IMG/VR virus record: IMGVR_UViG_3300028388_001734
Location: 1-39,311 of that record
From: a virus
Length of the DNA: 39,311 bases
Strand: one strand, 5' to 3'
Position 1 is the first letter of the stretch. The number at the start of each line of letters is the position of its first letter. Both the position numbers and the translations under genes were made by a program. Positions 26,297 through 32,267 of this stretch are shown piece by piece. The notes under the pieces are model-generated. The model was not told where the DNA came from. It saw only the letters and a program-made list of their open reading frames with translations, and ran no database searches.

Positions 26297-26949
26297 TCGT
26301 AGCACCAGCCGAGTTCTTCGGCGATGGTCTTCTTCGTCGGCGGGATCATGTAGAACCTGCGCCCGGCCTTAATCTGGTCGGCCCGCTTGGCGTAGGTCAT
26401 TGACGCGATGGTGCCCTCCTTGTGCATCTGCCGCAGCAGGTAATCGACGCGGCAGAAGTAGGGATCGTGCTTGAGTTCGGCGTGGCTCGTCGCATCGTCG
26501 CCAGTAAGCCAGCGGTAGACAGCGATGGTCGAGACGGGGAAGATGATGTCTTCAAGAGCCGTATACACCACGCGCTCGGTGACATCCTCTATTGCGTATT
26601 CCACAATATCGTCGCACTCTGCGTCAGAAGGAGCCTCGTCATGGTGGCTACCTTCTCTCTCGGCGGGCGGCTCCACAGCGGGGTCGCCCGTTTCTTCATC
26701 CTCGAACGGGAACGCGAAGATGCAGAAGAGGGGCGTGTCAGTGGTCAGCCCTTCAGCGTAGCGGCTGTTGGGAATGACCTTGGCGTCAAACTCGTCACCC
26801 TCGCGGAGTTTGATAGCCTCGATGACGCTACCGGGGACGAAGCAACGGTCCCCAGTTTCAACGCAGATGCCAAAGCCGCAGCCTCCGGGCAGGATGCGAG
26901 TAAGGAGGAGCGTGCGCTCGTTGACGATACGGTCGTGACGGTCAAGCAT
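26293..26949 (-). CDS. Hypothetical protein with OB/cold-shock-like N-terminus, next to attP
   Basis: A 218-residue protein. Residues 12-65 look like a small beta-barrel (LLLTRILPGGCGFGICVE, then CFVPGSVIEAI and GDEFDAKVIPN), with the alternation of an OB or cold-shock-like domain. A Glu/Asp/Pro-rich linker follows (about 85-115), then a helical C-terminal domain (about 130-218) that could be a winged helix (HAELKHDPYFCRVDYLLRQMH region). AAAGGAAA precedes the ATG. It is the first gene beyond attP on the minus strand. A DNA- or RNA-binding regulatory role is inference only. Confidence 0.5.
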   Translation of the reverse strand: MLDRHDRIVNERTLLLTRILPGGCGFGICVETGDRCFVPGSVIEAIKLREGDEFDAKVIPNSRYAEGLTTDTPLFCIFAFPFEDEETGDPAVEPPAEREGSHHDEAPSDAECDDIVEYAIEDVTERVVYTALEDIIFPVSTIAVYRWLTGDDATSHAELKHDPYFCRVDYLLRQMHKEGTIASMTYAKRADQIKAGRRFYMIPPTKKTIAEELGWCYD

Positions 26950-27014
26950 GTGTTTTCCTTTCGTTCACAGTTCATGTTGCTGGGTTACAAAGCTACCAAT
27001 TACCCCACTATTTG

Positions 27015-27036
27015 GTGCCCGGATTAGTGCCCGGAT
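27015..27036 (+). repeat. Left-arm direct repeats GTGCCCGGAT x2 of attP
   Basis: Two identical 10-mers at 27015-27024 and 27027-27036, spaced 12 bp, lie 55-75 bp left of the tRNA-like core. Related copies occur on the right side of the core. This is the usual arrangement of integrase arm-type binding sites. Confidence 0.6.
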
Positions 27037-27054
27037 ACCAAATTCGCTATTCGC

Positions 27055-27081
27055 TTGCGGGGGGAGAAAGTCTCGTATAGT
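27055..27081 (+). promoter_or_regulatory. Promoter-like sequence directly before the tRNA-Ser fragment
   Basis: TTGCGG (27055-27060) and TATAGT (27076-27081) with a 15-nt spacer end 9 nt before the first base of the tRNA-like block, so transcription would start almost at the tRNA 5' end. After integration this sequence would lie upstream of the host tRNA 3' half. Confidence 0.5.
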
Positions 27082-27090
27082 CAGGGACTT

Positions 27091-27131
27091 GGAGACGTGG
27101 CCGAGTGGTCGAAGGCGCTCCCCTGCTAAGG
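27091..27131 (+). other. attP: attP core: 5' half of tRNA-Ser(GCU), acceptor stem through anticodon loop
   Basis: The 41 nt can be read as a bacterial tRNA-Ser 5' half: 7-nt acceptor strand GGAGACG, TG, D arm GCC-GAGTGGTCGAA-GGC, then anticodon stem CTCCC, loop CTGCTAA with anticodon GCT, and GG of the 3' stem strand. The following GAAA cannot complete the stem, and no T-arm or 3' half follows, so this is a tRNA fragment, not a gene. Identity to a tRNA ending in the anticodon stem is the hallmark of an integrase core site. The integrase gene is about 560 bp away. Conventional sites keep the 3' half; this one keeps the 5' half. Confidence 0.8.
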
Positions 27132-27171
27132 AAATATTCGGTGCGTTTGTGGTACTGGCTTTGGCCTCGAC

Positions 27172-27187
27172 GCCCGTTTTCGCGGGC
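27172..27187. other. Hairpin in attP right arm
   Basis: GCCCG and CGGGC form a 5-bp stem around TTTTCG. It is followed by TTTGGTG (27191-27197), which pairs as an inverted repeat with CACCAAA (27206-27212). These may be additional protein sites in the attachment region or a small terminator. Evidence is limited to the symmetry. Confidence 0.35.
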
Positions 27188-27215
27188 TGATTTGGTGAAA
27201 GCTGGCACCAAACCA

Positions 27216-27240
27216 GTGCCCGAATGGGGCACTCGGGCAC
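27216..27240 (+). repeat. Right-arm repeats of attP (GTGCCCG family)
   Basis: GTGCCCGAAT at 27216-27225 in direct orientation and CTCGGGCAC at 27232-27240, which is GTGCCCGAG on the other strand, with GGGGCAC between. They match the left-arm copies in their first 7 bases and sit about 85-110 bp right of the core, completing a P/P' arm layout. Confidence 0.55.
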
Positions 27241-27252
27241 CCTGCCTTCGTA

Positions 27253-27267
27253 GGCCAAAACCACCAA
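27253..27267 (-). promoter_or_regulatory. Paired TTGGTG/TTGGCC repeat, minus strand
   Basis: On the minus strand TTGGTG (27267-27262) and TTGGCC (27258-27253) are 9 nt apart, beginning 1 nt after the stop of the small nuclease gene, and followed by TACGAA, a -10-like hexamer. It could drive the OB-like gene through attP. Confidence 0.4.
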
Positions 27268-27268
27268 G

Positions 27269-27691
27269 TCAGACATGGCTAACTACCGTAAATTCGTTGA
27301 AGTCGATTTCGCAGACAGGCTCTTGGTCCGCGCTGTCGCCACGGTCAGTGCGCCCGCCGTGGACGACAGGGTATGGCGGGTTGATGCGGTGCGAAAGGAT
27401 GGCGTCATCAAGCGCCGCCACCAGTATGACCGGCAGTCCTGTCGCTCGCAGAGAGGTCAGGGAAGCAATCTTCCCCAGCCCGATGTGCAGCGTCGGGTAC
27501 TGCCCCATCTTGATCTTCCGTCTTTTCACTTCGATCAGCGCCTTGGCTTCGCTGCCCCTGTAGGCCACAAGATCGCATGGATACATCCTCGGGAGTTGGC
27601 GCATGTCGCAGCGCCACGCCCTTTCAAGAGCCAGAGCAACATCCCGCTCGTTGGCCCTGTCCTGCTGCGTCTCGTAGACTGGTCGGTTCAT
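27269..27691 (-). CDS. Small PD-(D/E)XK-type nuclease
   Basis: A 140-residue protein with the core of a PD-(D/E)XK nuclease: a helix with E15, then D40 (PCDLVAY), and E54-V-K56 (ALIEVKRRK), spaced as in Holliday-junction resolvase-like and VRR-type enzymes. A strand-helix-strand tail follows (LPVILVAALDD). It overlaps the integrase stop by 4 nt, so the two genes are coupled. Likely role: resolving or trimming branched DNA in phage recombination or integration. The substrate is not visible from sequence. Confidence 0.65.
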   Translation of the reverse strand: MNRPVYETQQDRANERDVALALERAWRCDMRQLPRMYPCDLVAYRGSEAKALIEVKRRKIKMGQYPTLHIGLGKIASLTSLRATGLPVILVAALDDAILSHRINPPYPVVHGGRTDRGDSADQEPVCEIDFNEFTVVSHV

Positions 27692-28710
27692 ATGCCCCTC
27701 GCCTCTGCGATGCCGAGCAGTTCGTCGGCGGTGTGGTGCCGGTAGACCCTGTAGATCGTCCGCAAGTCAGTCGCAGTCAGCTTCGACACGTCACCCGGGG
27801 GGACGCCCTGACGCAGCATCGACGTGATGGCGGTGTGCTTCAGAACGTGCGGCGTCACCCACTCGTAGCCGATGCTGCGCATGAATGCCTTGAAGACCTT
27901 GGGCGTGTTGCGCTCGCAGACCCAGCCACCGCCTTGGAAGGCGGCAGACAGGTCATCGCGGATCGTGCGTGTCATAGGCACCACCGGGCGGCGCTTGCGG
28001 TTCGTGGGCTTGCCCGGGACGTTGAAGTTGATGGTGTTGGTCACGAAGTTCACCATCGCCCCGTCATAGCGCAGGTCCATGATCGCGCCACGCCGCACCC
28101 CGTAGGTCAGGGCGAGGCGGGTGAAGATGCGGACACTGACTGGAGCGTCGTGGAGAGCGTCCAGAACCTCGCGCTCCTGTTCAGCAGTCAGCCACAGGTC
28201 CCGCACGGCGTCGTCGGACGGCTTCTCGAACCGGAAGGGGCGGTTGGCCCGGATCAGGTCCTTGCGCAGCGCCCAGTTCAGCACGGCTTGCAGCGCCACT
28301 ATCTCGCGCCGGATGGTCGATGGCTTGACCTTCTTCGGCCCGTACTGCCCACGGGACCGGGCGCGGCTGTAGGACTGCACGTCAGCGTCACTGATGGACG
28401 CGGCAGGGGCTTCACCAAAGGCACCAACTGGCGCACGAAGAACGCGCCTGTCCGTGATTTCGTTGCCCCTCGGGCGGGAGTGCTGGCGAATGTAGATTTC
28501 CACAACGTCAGCGAAGGAACGCTGGTCGCGATCAATGTCCACGGCTCGCAGGGTCAGAAACTCGGCCAGCGCCTTCTCGGCGTCACCACGGTTCTTTGCG
28601 CGCGAGGAGCGGCGGCGTGACCGCCACTCCCCGTTGCGCAGTTCCGACCACTTGATTTCGTAGAAGCCGTGTTCGTTCGGCTCCTTGGAAAGTCGAGGGA
28701 AGGTTCTCAT
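27688..28710 (-). CDS. int: Tyrosine integrase
   Basis: A 340-residue site-specific recombinase. N-terminal arm-binding and core-binding domains precede the catalytic domain: R206 (YGVRRG), H288-V-L-K291-H and nucleophile Y323 in RVYRHH. Two canonical positions differ: the HxxR arginine is lysine (K291), and the usual LGH reads LTA, a pattern known in a subfamily of alphaproteobacterial prophage integrases. It should recombine attP, 0.56 kb away, with a host tRNA-Ser gene. The start overlaps the XRE regulator stop (ATGA), so it is expressed with that gene. Confidence 0.95.
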   Translation of the reverse strand: MRTFPRLSKEPNEHGFYEIKWSELRNGEWRSRRRSSRAKNRGDAEKALAEFLTLRAVDIDRDQRSFADVVEIYIRQHSRPRGNEITDRRVLRAPVGAFGEAPAASISDADVQSYSRARSRGQYGPKKVKPSTIRREIVALQAVLNWALRKDLIRANRPFRFEKPSDDAVRDLWLTAEQEREVLDALHDAPVSVRIFTRLALTYGVRRGAIMDLRYDGAMVNFVTNTINFNVPGKPTNRKRRPVVPMTRTIRDDLSAAFQGGGWVCERNTPKVFKAFMRSIGYEWVTPHVLKHTAITSMLRQGVPPGDVSKLTATDLRTIYRVYRHHTADELLGIAEARGI

Positions 28711-29096
28711 ATGTGCGGCCTCACAATCTGGATCACATCAAGGGCAACATCGGTAGGCAGGTCCACGTCGAGCGTCAGGTGGCTCGTTGACTTGCCCTTC
28801 GGTTCGAGGGTGACGCCGGAGCCAACGCGCTCTGTCGGGTCCTCGCTCGGGAATAACTCGGCGTAGGGAACCCCAAGCGCCTCCGCGATCATTATTCTGG
28901 TAGAGTGCGTCGGGTACGTTTGGCCAGCCAAGTACCGGCCAAGCGTCTGCCGGTTTCGCGCGACCGTGTAGCCGCGCTCGTCTACCATTTCTCCCCAAAC
29001 CTTTCTGGCCAGATCGGCCTTTGTCATGTGCTTCTCGTCCAAGAGCCTCTGTAGTCTCGACGGGAACGCCTTGTCTTTTTTATTGATCTTTGGCAT
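28707..29096 (-). CDS. XRE-family helix-turn-helix regulator
   Basis: A 129-residue protein with a Cro/CI-type HTH (about residues 12-72: RLQRLLDEKHMTKADLARKV, a 14-residue insertion, then NRQTLGRYLAGQ and MIAEALGVPYAELFP). The C-terminal 55 residues have no peptidase or dimerisation domain that I recognise. The start is placed at ATG 29096, because the longer frame upstream runs through a hairpin and has no homology-like content. A GC-rich hairpin and a 10-bp palindrome lie just upstream. Being coupled to the integrase gene, it is a candidate lysogeny repressor or excision control factor. Confidence 0.75.
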   Translation of the reverse strand: MPKINKKDKAFPSRLQRLLDEKHMTKADLARKVWGEMVDERGYTVARNRQTLGRYLAGQTYPTHSTRIMIAEALGVPYAELFPSEDPTERVGSGVTLEPKGKSTSHLTLDVDLPTDVALDVIQIVRPHI

Positions 29097-29103
29097 GTGC
29101 CCC

Positions 29104-29120
29104 GGCGGCGGTGAGCCGCC
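29104..29120 (-). promoter_or_regulatory. Leader hairpin upstream of the XRE gene
   Basis: GGCGGC and GCCGCC form a 6-bp stem around GGTGA within 8 nt of the XRE start. The stem lies next to the weak GGGG ribosome site and could modulate initiation. Confidence 0.4.
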
Positions 29121-29144
29121 CCCCCTTTGGTGGTTGTGTCCTAC

Positions 29145-29173
29145 AAGATGCGCATCCCCCGCCCGCATGTCAA
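29145..29173 (-). promoter_or_regulatory. Possible XRE/integrase promoter with palindromic operator
   Basis: On the minus strand a perfect TTGACA -35 (29173-29168, overlapping the stop of the zinc-finger gene) is followed after 17 nt by CATCTT, a poor -10. A perfect 10-bp palindrome GATGCGCATC (29147-29156) overlaps the -10 region, as an operator for autoregulation would. A TTGGTG hexamer lies at 29127-29132 on the other strand. Confidence 0.4.
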
Positions 29174-29355
29174 GATGAAATGCTTTTGCCCGGCCCCATG
29201 TGCCGCTCGACGGTGATGGTTTTATATCCGCTGCCGTGGCACTCCCAGCACTTCTCCCAAGTCGTCTTGCGCTGGTAGCTGTCGTAGTCTCCAAGAATGC
29301 CCTCGCCACCGCAGCGGCGGCAGTAGTCGCTCTTGTCCGTGATGGTCTCAGTCAT
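29170..29355 (-). CDS. Small protein with DnaJ-type double zinc-binding motif
   Basis: A 61-residue protein carrying two CxxCxGxG motifs, C12-RR-C15-GGEG and C36-WE-C39-HGSG, the zinc centre of the DnaJ cysteine-rich domain. It has no J-domain or substrate-binding part. Stand-alone versions occur in phage early regions, but their role is unsettled. It overlaps the HU-like gene by 8 nt and is followed by the XRE promoter. Likely a small zinc-stabilised protein-protein or protein-nucleic acid adaptor, which is inference. Confidence 0.65.
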   Translation of the reverse strand: MTETITDKSDYCRRCGGEGILGDYDSYQRKTTWEKCWECHGSGYKTITVERHMGPGKSISS

Positions 29356-29578
29356 CGTTCAACTCCCTCTTGTACTTCCGCGCCGGTCGGAACTTGACAA
29401 GCCGTGTCGGAGGCAGGGTGACTACCTCCCCCTTGATCGGGTCGTACCGCTCAAACTCTGGGCGGATGTGGACCTCGAACGTGCCGAACCCGCGCACAAC
29501 GGCGCGGCCCCCGCTGTTCAGGACCTCGATCACGTCAGCGATGCGAGCGTTCGTGTTCATGTTGACGCCCTCGGTCAT
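29348..29578 (-). CDS. N-terminally shortened HU/IHF-like DNA-binding protein
   Basis: A 76-residue protein containing the diagnostic HU/IHF core: GGRAVVRGFGTFEVH (residues 23-37), a beta-arm with YDPIKGEVV and a basic C-terminus LVKFRPARKYKREL. Normal HU has about 90 residues; this one lacks most of the first helix of the dimer body. A longer upstream frame has no HU-like content, and GGGGGAG sits just before ATG 29578, so the short start is chosen. It would bend DNA in recombination or integration, or pair with a host subunit. Those roles are inferred. Confidence 0.75.
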   Translation of the reverse strand: MTEGVNMNTNARIADVIEVLNSGGRAVVRGFGTFEVHIRPEFERYDPIKGEVVTLPPTRLVKFRPARKYKRELNDD

Positions 29579-29928
29579 ATCAACTCCCCCTTCGGGTCCA
29601 TTACCTTCAGCAGCCCCATCTCCAGCCAGCGTGACTGGGTTTCGACCAGCGCCTCCACAATCCGCCTGTGGTAGGCGTGGGGGTACTGCTCCATGATAAT
29701 CTCCACGTTCCGGTCCCTCCCATCGAGGAGGTCGTGGCACCTGTGGCACGCGAACACCGCAGCGATGTCGCTTGACTTGGTGCCCATGCCAGAGCCTGAC
29801 GTTCTCAGGTGAGCCAGAACAACTGTGTCATCCCCGGCGCATCTCTGGCCGGGGACGAACGATGCGATGCGGAGGGAGCATGTCTGCCCCTCCGCTGACT
29901 TCCTTAGCAGCTTCGACTTCACCTTCAT
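29575..29928 (-). CDS. YbcO-like (DUF1364) nuclease
   Basis: A 117-residue protein of the prophage YbcO type: basic N-terminus (MKVKSKLLRKSAEG), C17, C30, H40 (VLAHLRTSG), then C61-HRC64-H65-DLLDGR, the zinc-finger/HNH-like end typical of DUF1364. In the family these are small nucleases from lambdoid recombination regions, proposed to cut branched DNA. The start at 29928 is preferred over the longer frame at 29967 because family members start with the basic stretch. The stop overlaps the HU-like start. Confidence 0.8.
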   Translation of the reverse strand: MKVKSKLLRKSAEGQTCSLRIASFVPGQRCAGDDTVVLAHLRTSGSGMGTKSSDIAAVFACHRCHDLLDGRDRNVEIIMEQYPHAYHRRIVEALVETQSRWLEMGLLKVMDPKGELI

Positions 29929-29929
29929 G

Positions 29930-30298
29930 TCAGGCACCGAGCGGTGGGATGTAGACACACAGGACATGCCGCCACGGGTTCAGGCAGACGTGGTAGTTAT
30001 TGTCCTGACTTTGGCGCAGTCGCGGGTTGCCGTGTTCGACGAACCGCTCGATCCGCTCCTGTCCCTCGGCGAGCATCGGGTGGGTGCCCGGCTCGACCAC
30101 CACCAAGAAACCGCCCTCGACAGCCTTGACTGCGCTGGGGTCTACCGGGGCACAGTCACGATCAGAGCAGCACGCCGCGTCGTACCACTCGTGAGCGTTG
30201 GCCTTGCTTGGGATGATCGCGAACACCAGCAGCGTCAGCATGATCCAGAGGCAGGCACCGATGATGACTGCGGGGATGATGTACCAGCCGGGCCTCAT
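29930..30298 (-). CDS. Exported Cys-rich protein (122 aa)
   Basis: A hydrophobic N-terminus (residues 8-30) ending in SKANA-HEWYD, a clear signal-peptide cleavage site near residue 35, or an anchor if uncut. The mature part opens HEWYDAACCSDRDCAPV, with four Cys in total near the front and two more in the C-terminal half (HVCLNPW and HVLCVYIPP). This opening occurs in phages and genomes of alphaproteobacteria, with unknown function. It lies inside the recombination operon, coupled to the recT stop. It may alter the envelope of the host during lysogeny. Confidence 0.6.
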   Translation of the reverse strand: MRPGWYIIPAVIIGACLWIMLTLLVFAIIPSKANAHEWYDAACCSDRDCAPVDPSAVKAVEGGFLVVVEPGTHPMLAEGQERIERFVEHGNPRLRQSQDNNYHVCLNPWRHVLCVYIPPLGA

Positions 30299-31251
30299 GC
30301 CGCATCCTCCGCCGCTCTACGGGCCTCGAACCAGCCCCCGGCCCAGTTGGAGAACTCCGGGTTGGACCTGTAGGGGTTGGCCTCGTACTCCTCGCCGCTC
30401 TGGAACGCCTTGACGCCCTCGGAGAACTGATCGTCGCCGGGGAACACAAGGTCCTGCTCGAACTCAGGCAGCGGCTCGTCCACCGGCTCGTCACTGCCCT
30501 TCGCTCGCTCCACAGCCAGCCGCTCCAGCCTCTCCTGCGTCGTCTCGGGCGGCGTCACGTCCTTCATGGGGACCTCTTGGAAGGTCGGGTCAGCGGTGAC
30601 GCGGTTGTAGTCCTCGGTGGACATGGGCAGTCGCTTGCAAAGCGCCCTGACTGCCGTCTTCCGGGCCATCTCGTCGTACCAGTCCTTCCAGATGCCGGTC
30701 GGGCTGTCCCCCCTCTGGTTCGGGGATGCCTTGCGGCGCTTCTCGATCTGTTCGAGCGTCATCACCTCGATTTCCTGCGTGCCGTCCTTCAGCTTGGCGG
30801 CAGCGTAGGCCCCGATGACTTCACCGCCGCGCTTCAAGGCATTCAGAGGGGTGCCGTCATCGTTGATGTGATCCCAAGTGCGCGCCCCGTCCACGATCCT
30901 GAAGATGATCTGCTCGCCCTCGTACACCACGTCATCCCAAAGGGACGCGACCTGCCCTGAGTTGCGGGCGATCTTGCGGAGGCCCGACACCATAGGCTGG
31001 GCCTGTGCCTTGCCGCCGTAGATGACAATCGCCGCTTCCCGCCCGTCAGGCATAAGCCCTGCGCCAGCGATATGACGCAGCGCCGTGAACACGCTCTCCG
31101 GCGTGGCGTTCCTGAGTTGCGGGTTGGTTTGGAACGCCACGATAGCGGCGTTCCTGAACTGCTCCGGGTTGACGGTCGAGGGGAGAGCCAAGTCACCCTT
31201 CTCCAGCATCACCCCAAGCGTCCGTTTGAAAGTCGTAACGTCAGTACCCAT
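30295..31251 (-). CDS. recT: RecT-family single-strand annealing protein
   Basis: A 318-residue protein matching the RecT plan: N-terminal helices, LRHIAGAGLMPDGREAAIV (about residues 67-85), a central YGGKAQAQPMVSGLRKIARNSG stretch cited by position (78-99), KLKDGTQEIEVMTLEQIEKRR near 153-173, and DEMARKTAVRALCKRLP (190-206). It binds and anneals complementary single strands exposed by the neighbouring exonuclease. GAGGAG precedes the ATG. The C-terminal acidic 90 residues are less conserved, as usual. A TTGGTG-type repeat lies in the gap before it. Confidence 0.9.
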   Translation of the reverse strand: MGTDVTTFKRTLGVMLEKGDLALPSTVNPEQFRNAAIVAFQTNPQLRNATPESVFTALRHIAGAGLMPDGREAAIVIYGGKAQAQPMVSGLRKIARNSGQVASLWDDVVYEGEQIIFRIVDGARTWDHINDDGTPLNALKRGGEVIGAYAAAKLKDGTQEIEVMTLEQIEKRRKASPNQRGDSPTGIWKDWYDEMARKTAVRALCKRLPMSTEDYNRVTADPTFQEVPMKDVTPPETTQERLERLAVERAKGSDEPVDEPLPEFEQDLVFPGDDQFSEGVKAFQSGEEYEANPYRSNPEFSNWAGGWFEARRAAEDAA

Positions 31252-31270
31252 TGGTTTTCTCCTCTATGGG

Positions 31271-31285
31271 TGCCAAAAGCACCAA
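31271..31285 (-). promoter_or_regulatory. Paired TTGGTG/TTGGCA repeat before recT
   Basis: On the minus strand, TTGGTG (31285-31280) and TTGGCA (31276-31271) lie 9 nt apart between the recE stop and the recT ribosome site. CATAGA follows 2 nt later. The 15 bases around the recE stop match those before the lysis cassette. Confidence 0.45.
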
Positions 31286-31286
31286 T

Positions 31287-32267
31287 TCAGTCAGCAGAAT
31301 TGGGGAACATCCCCGCAGCCTGTTTCTCCTGAAGCTGCTCCGCCTCGTAGGCAGAGGTGTAAGTCAGGATGTTATCGGCTGGCCCGGGCCAGTGGCCCGT
31401 CTTCATGCACTCGGCGAACTGGTCAAGCGCATGACGGACCTTCAGCCTCGCCCAGTACAGCGCGTCGTAGTCAACCTCTACAGGCATGACGTGATACGGA
31501 GGCCCCTTGTAGACGAAGATCAGCACGGCGCTTCGGCCCGCGTATTCTTCAGCGGTAAAGGGAACCCCGACCACCTTCTCCAAGGCAATCGTCGCCAAGC
31601 CAAGTTGCATGTCATAGCCCCTCTTGCGCACGTCACGAAGAAGCAGGGCCGGGTCCTTCTGCCGCGTGGTCTTCAGGTCCGCGAAGTCACCAGTCGAGGC
31701 AAGCACGTCGAGGCGCGACTTCAGCCACACCCCTGTCTTCTCGTCCTGCCAGATGAATGACTGCTCGACCTGCCCCTCCAGAAGCAGCGGCACGATTGGG
31801 TGCGCCTCCATCACCCGAGCCATGCGCTCGATGTGCGTCAGGTCCGCGTAAGACAGAAGGTCTCTGCCAGCCGCCTCTGCTGCGAAGGCGTCCCAGAAGT
31901 CAAACCGCTCCTTCGCGCTGTCCGAAACGCGGCCTTGCAGACGGGCAGAGATTTGTGCGGTAGTGGGCTTCGGTGGCGCATCAATCGGAACAACGGCAAA
32001 TTTTTCGCTGAACACCTCGTCGCCCAGCAGTAGCGCGTGCGCCGCCCGTCCGAATGTGAAGGCATCGCTCCCCTCCCTCTCGTACCTGTCCTCGTTCAAG
32101 TCACTGTAGGCCCAGAAGTCAGCCGGGCTTTCGTGGTAGATCGTGCGAAGGCCAGTCGAAGAAATCGACGGGCCAAGGCAGGGCTGCGCGTGATACCAGT
32201 CCATCGACATGGAGTAGATACCGTCTTCGGTGACGACCTCGCCGTCCTGAATGTTGATCGGCTCCAT
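31287..32267 (-). CDS. recE: RecE-like exonuclease (PD-(D/E)XK)
   Basis: A 326-residue protein with the exonuclease VIII/DUF3799 layout: N-terminal SISSTGLRTIYHESPADFW (residues 34-52), FGRAAHALLLG with H77, E-rich helix, then SRLDVLASTGDFADLKTTR with D187, D197 and K199 forming the D...(D/E)xK site. It degrades one strand from double-strand ends, supplying single strands for RecT, and the two genes are adjacent. The catalytic domain is complete, while E. coli RecE has a long extra N-terminus missing here. Overlaps the upstream gene stop by 1 nt. Confidence 0.88.
   Translation of the reverse strand: MEPINIQDGEVVTEDGIYSMSMDWYHAQPCLGPSISSTGLRTIYHESPADFWAYSDLNEDRYEREGSDAFTFGRAAHALLLGDEVFSEKFAVVPIDAPPKPTTAQISARLQGRVSDSAKERFDFWDAFAAEAAGRDLLSYADLTHIERMARVMEAHPIVPLLLEGQVEQSFIWQDEKTGVWLKSRLDVLASTGDFADLKTTRQKDPALLLRDVRKRGYDMQLGLATIALEKVVGVPFTAEEYAGRSAVLIFVYKGPPYHVMPVEVDYDALYWARLKVRHALDQFAECMKTGHWPGPADNILTYTSAYEAEQLQEKQAAGMFPNSAD

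Noticed and set aside
26422-27027. Plus-strand 201-codon frame left of attP
   Set aside because: Antisense to the OB-like gene and running into the attP arms. It is a shadow of coding sequence with no independent support.
27091-27190. A functional tRNA-Ser gene
   Set aside because: Only the 5' half matches. The anticodon stem is broken by GAAA, and no T-arm or acceptor 3' strand follows.
27577-28620. A 347-codon plus-strand frame opposite the integrase
   Set aside because: The integrase on the other strand has catalytic motifs; this frame is its shadow.
29097-29309. N-terminal extension of the XRE protein
   Set aside because: It crosses the hairpin, promoter and the end of the zinc-finger gene, and has no protein-like pattern.
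31265-31290. Sigma-54 promoter suggested by TTGGCAC
   Set aside because: The second element TTGC at the proper spacing is missing, and sister sites read TTGGTG or TTGGCC instead.
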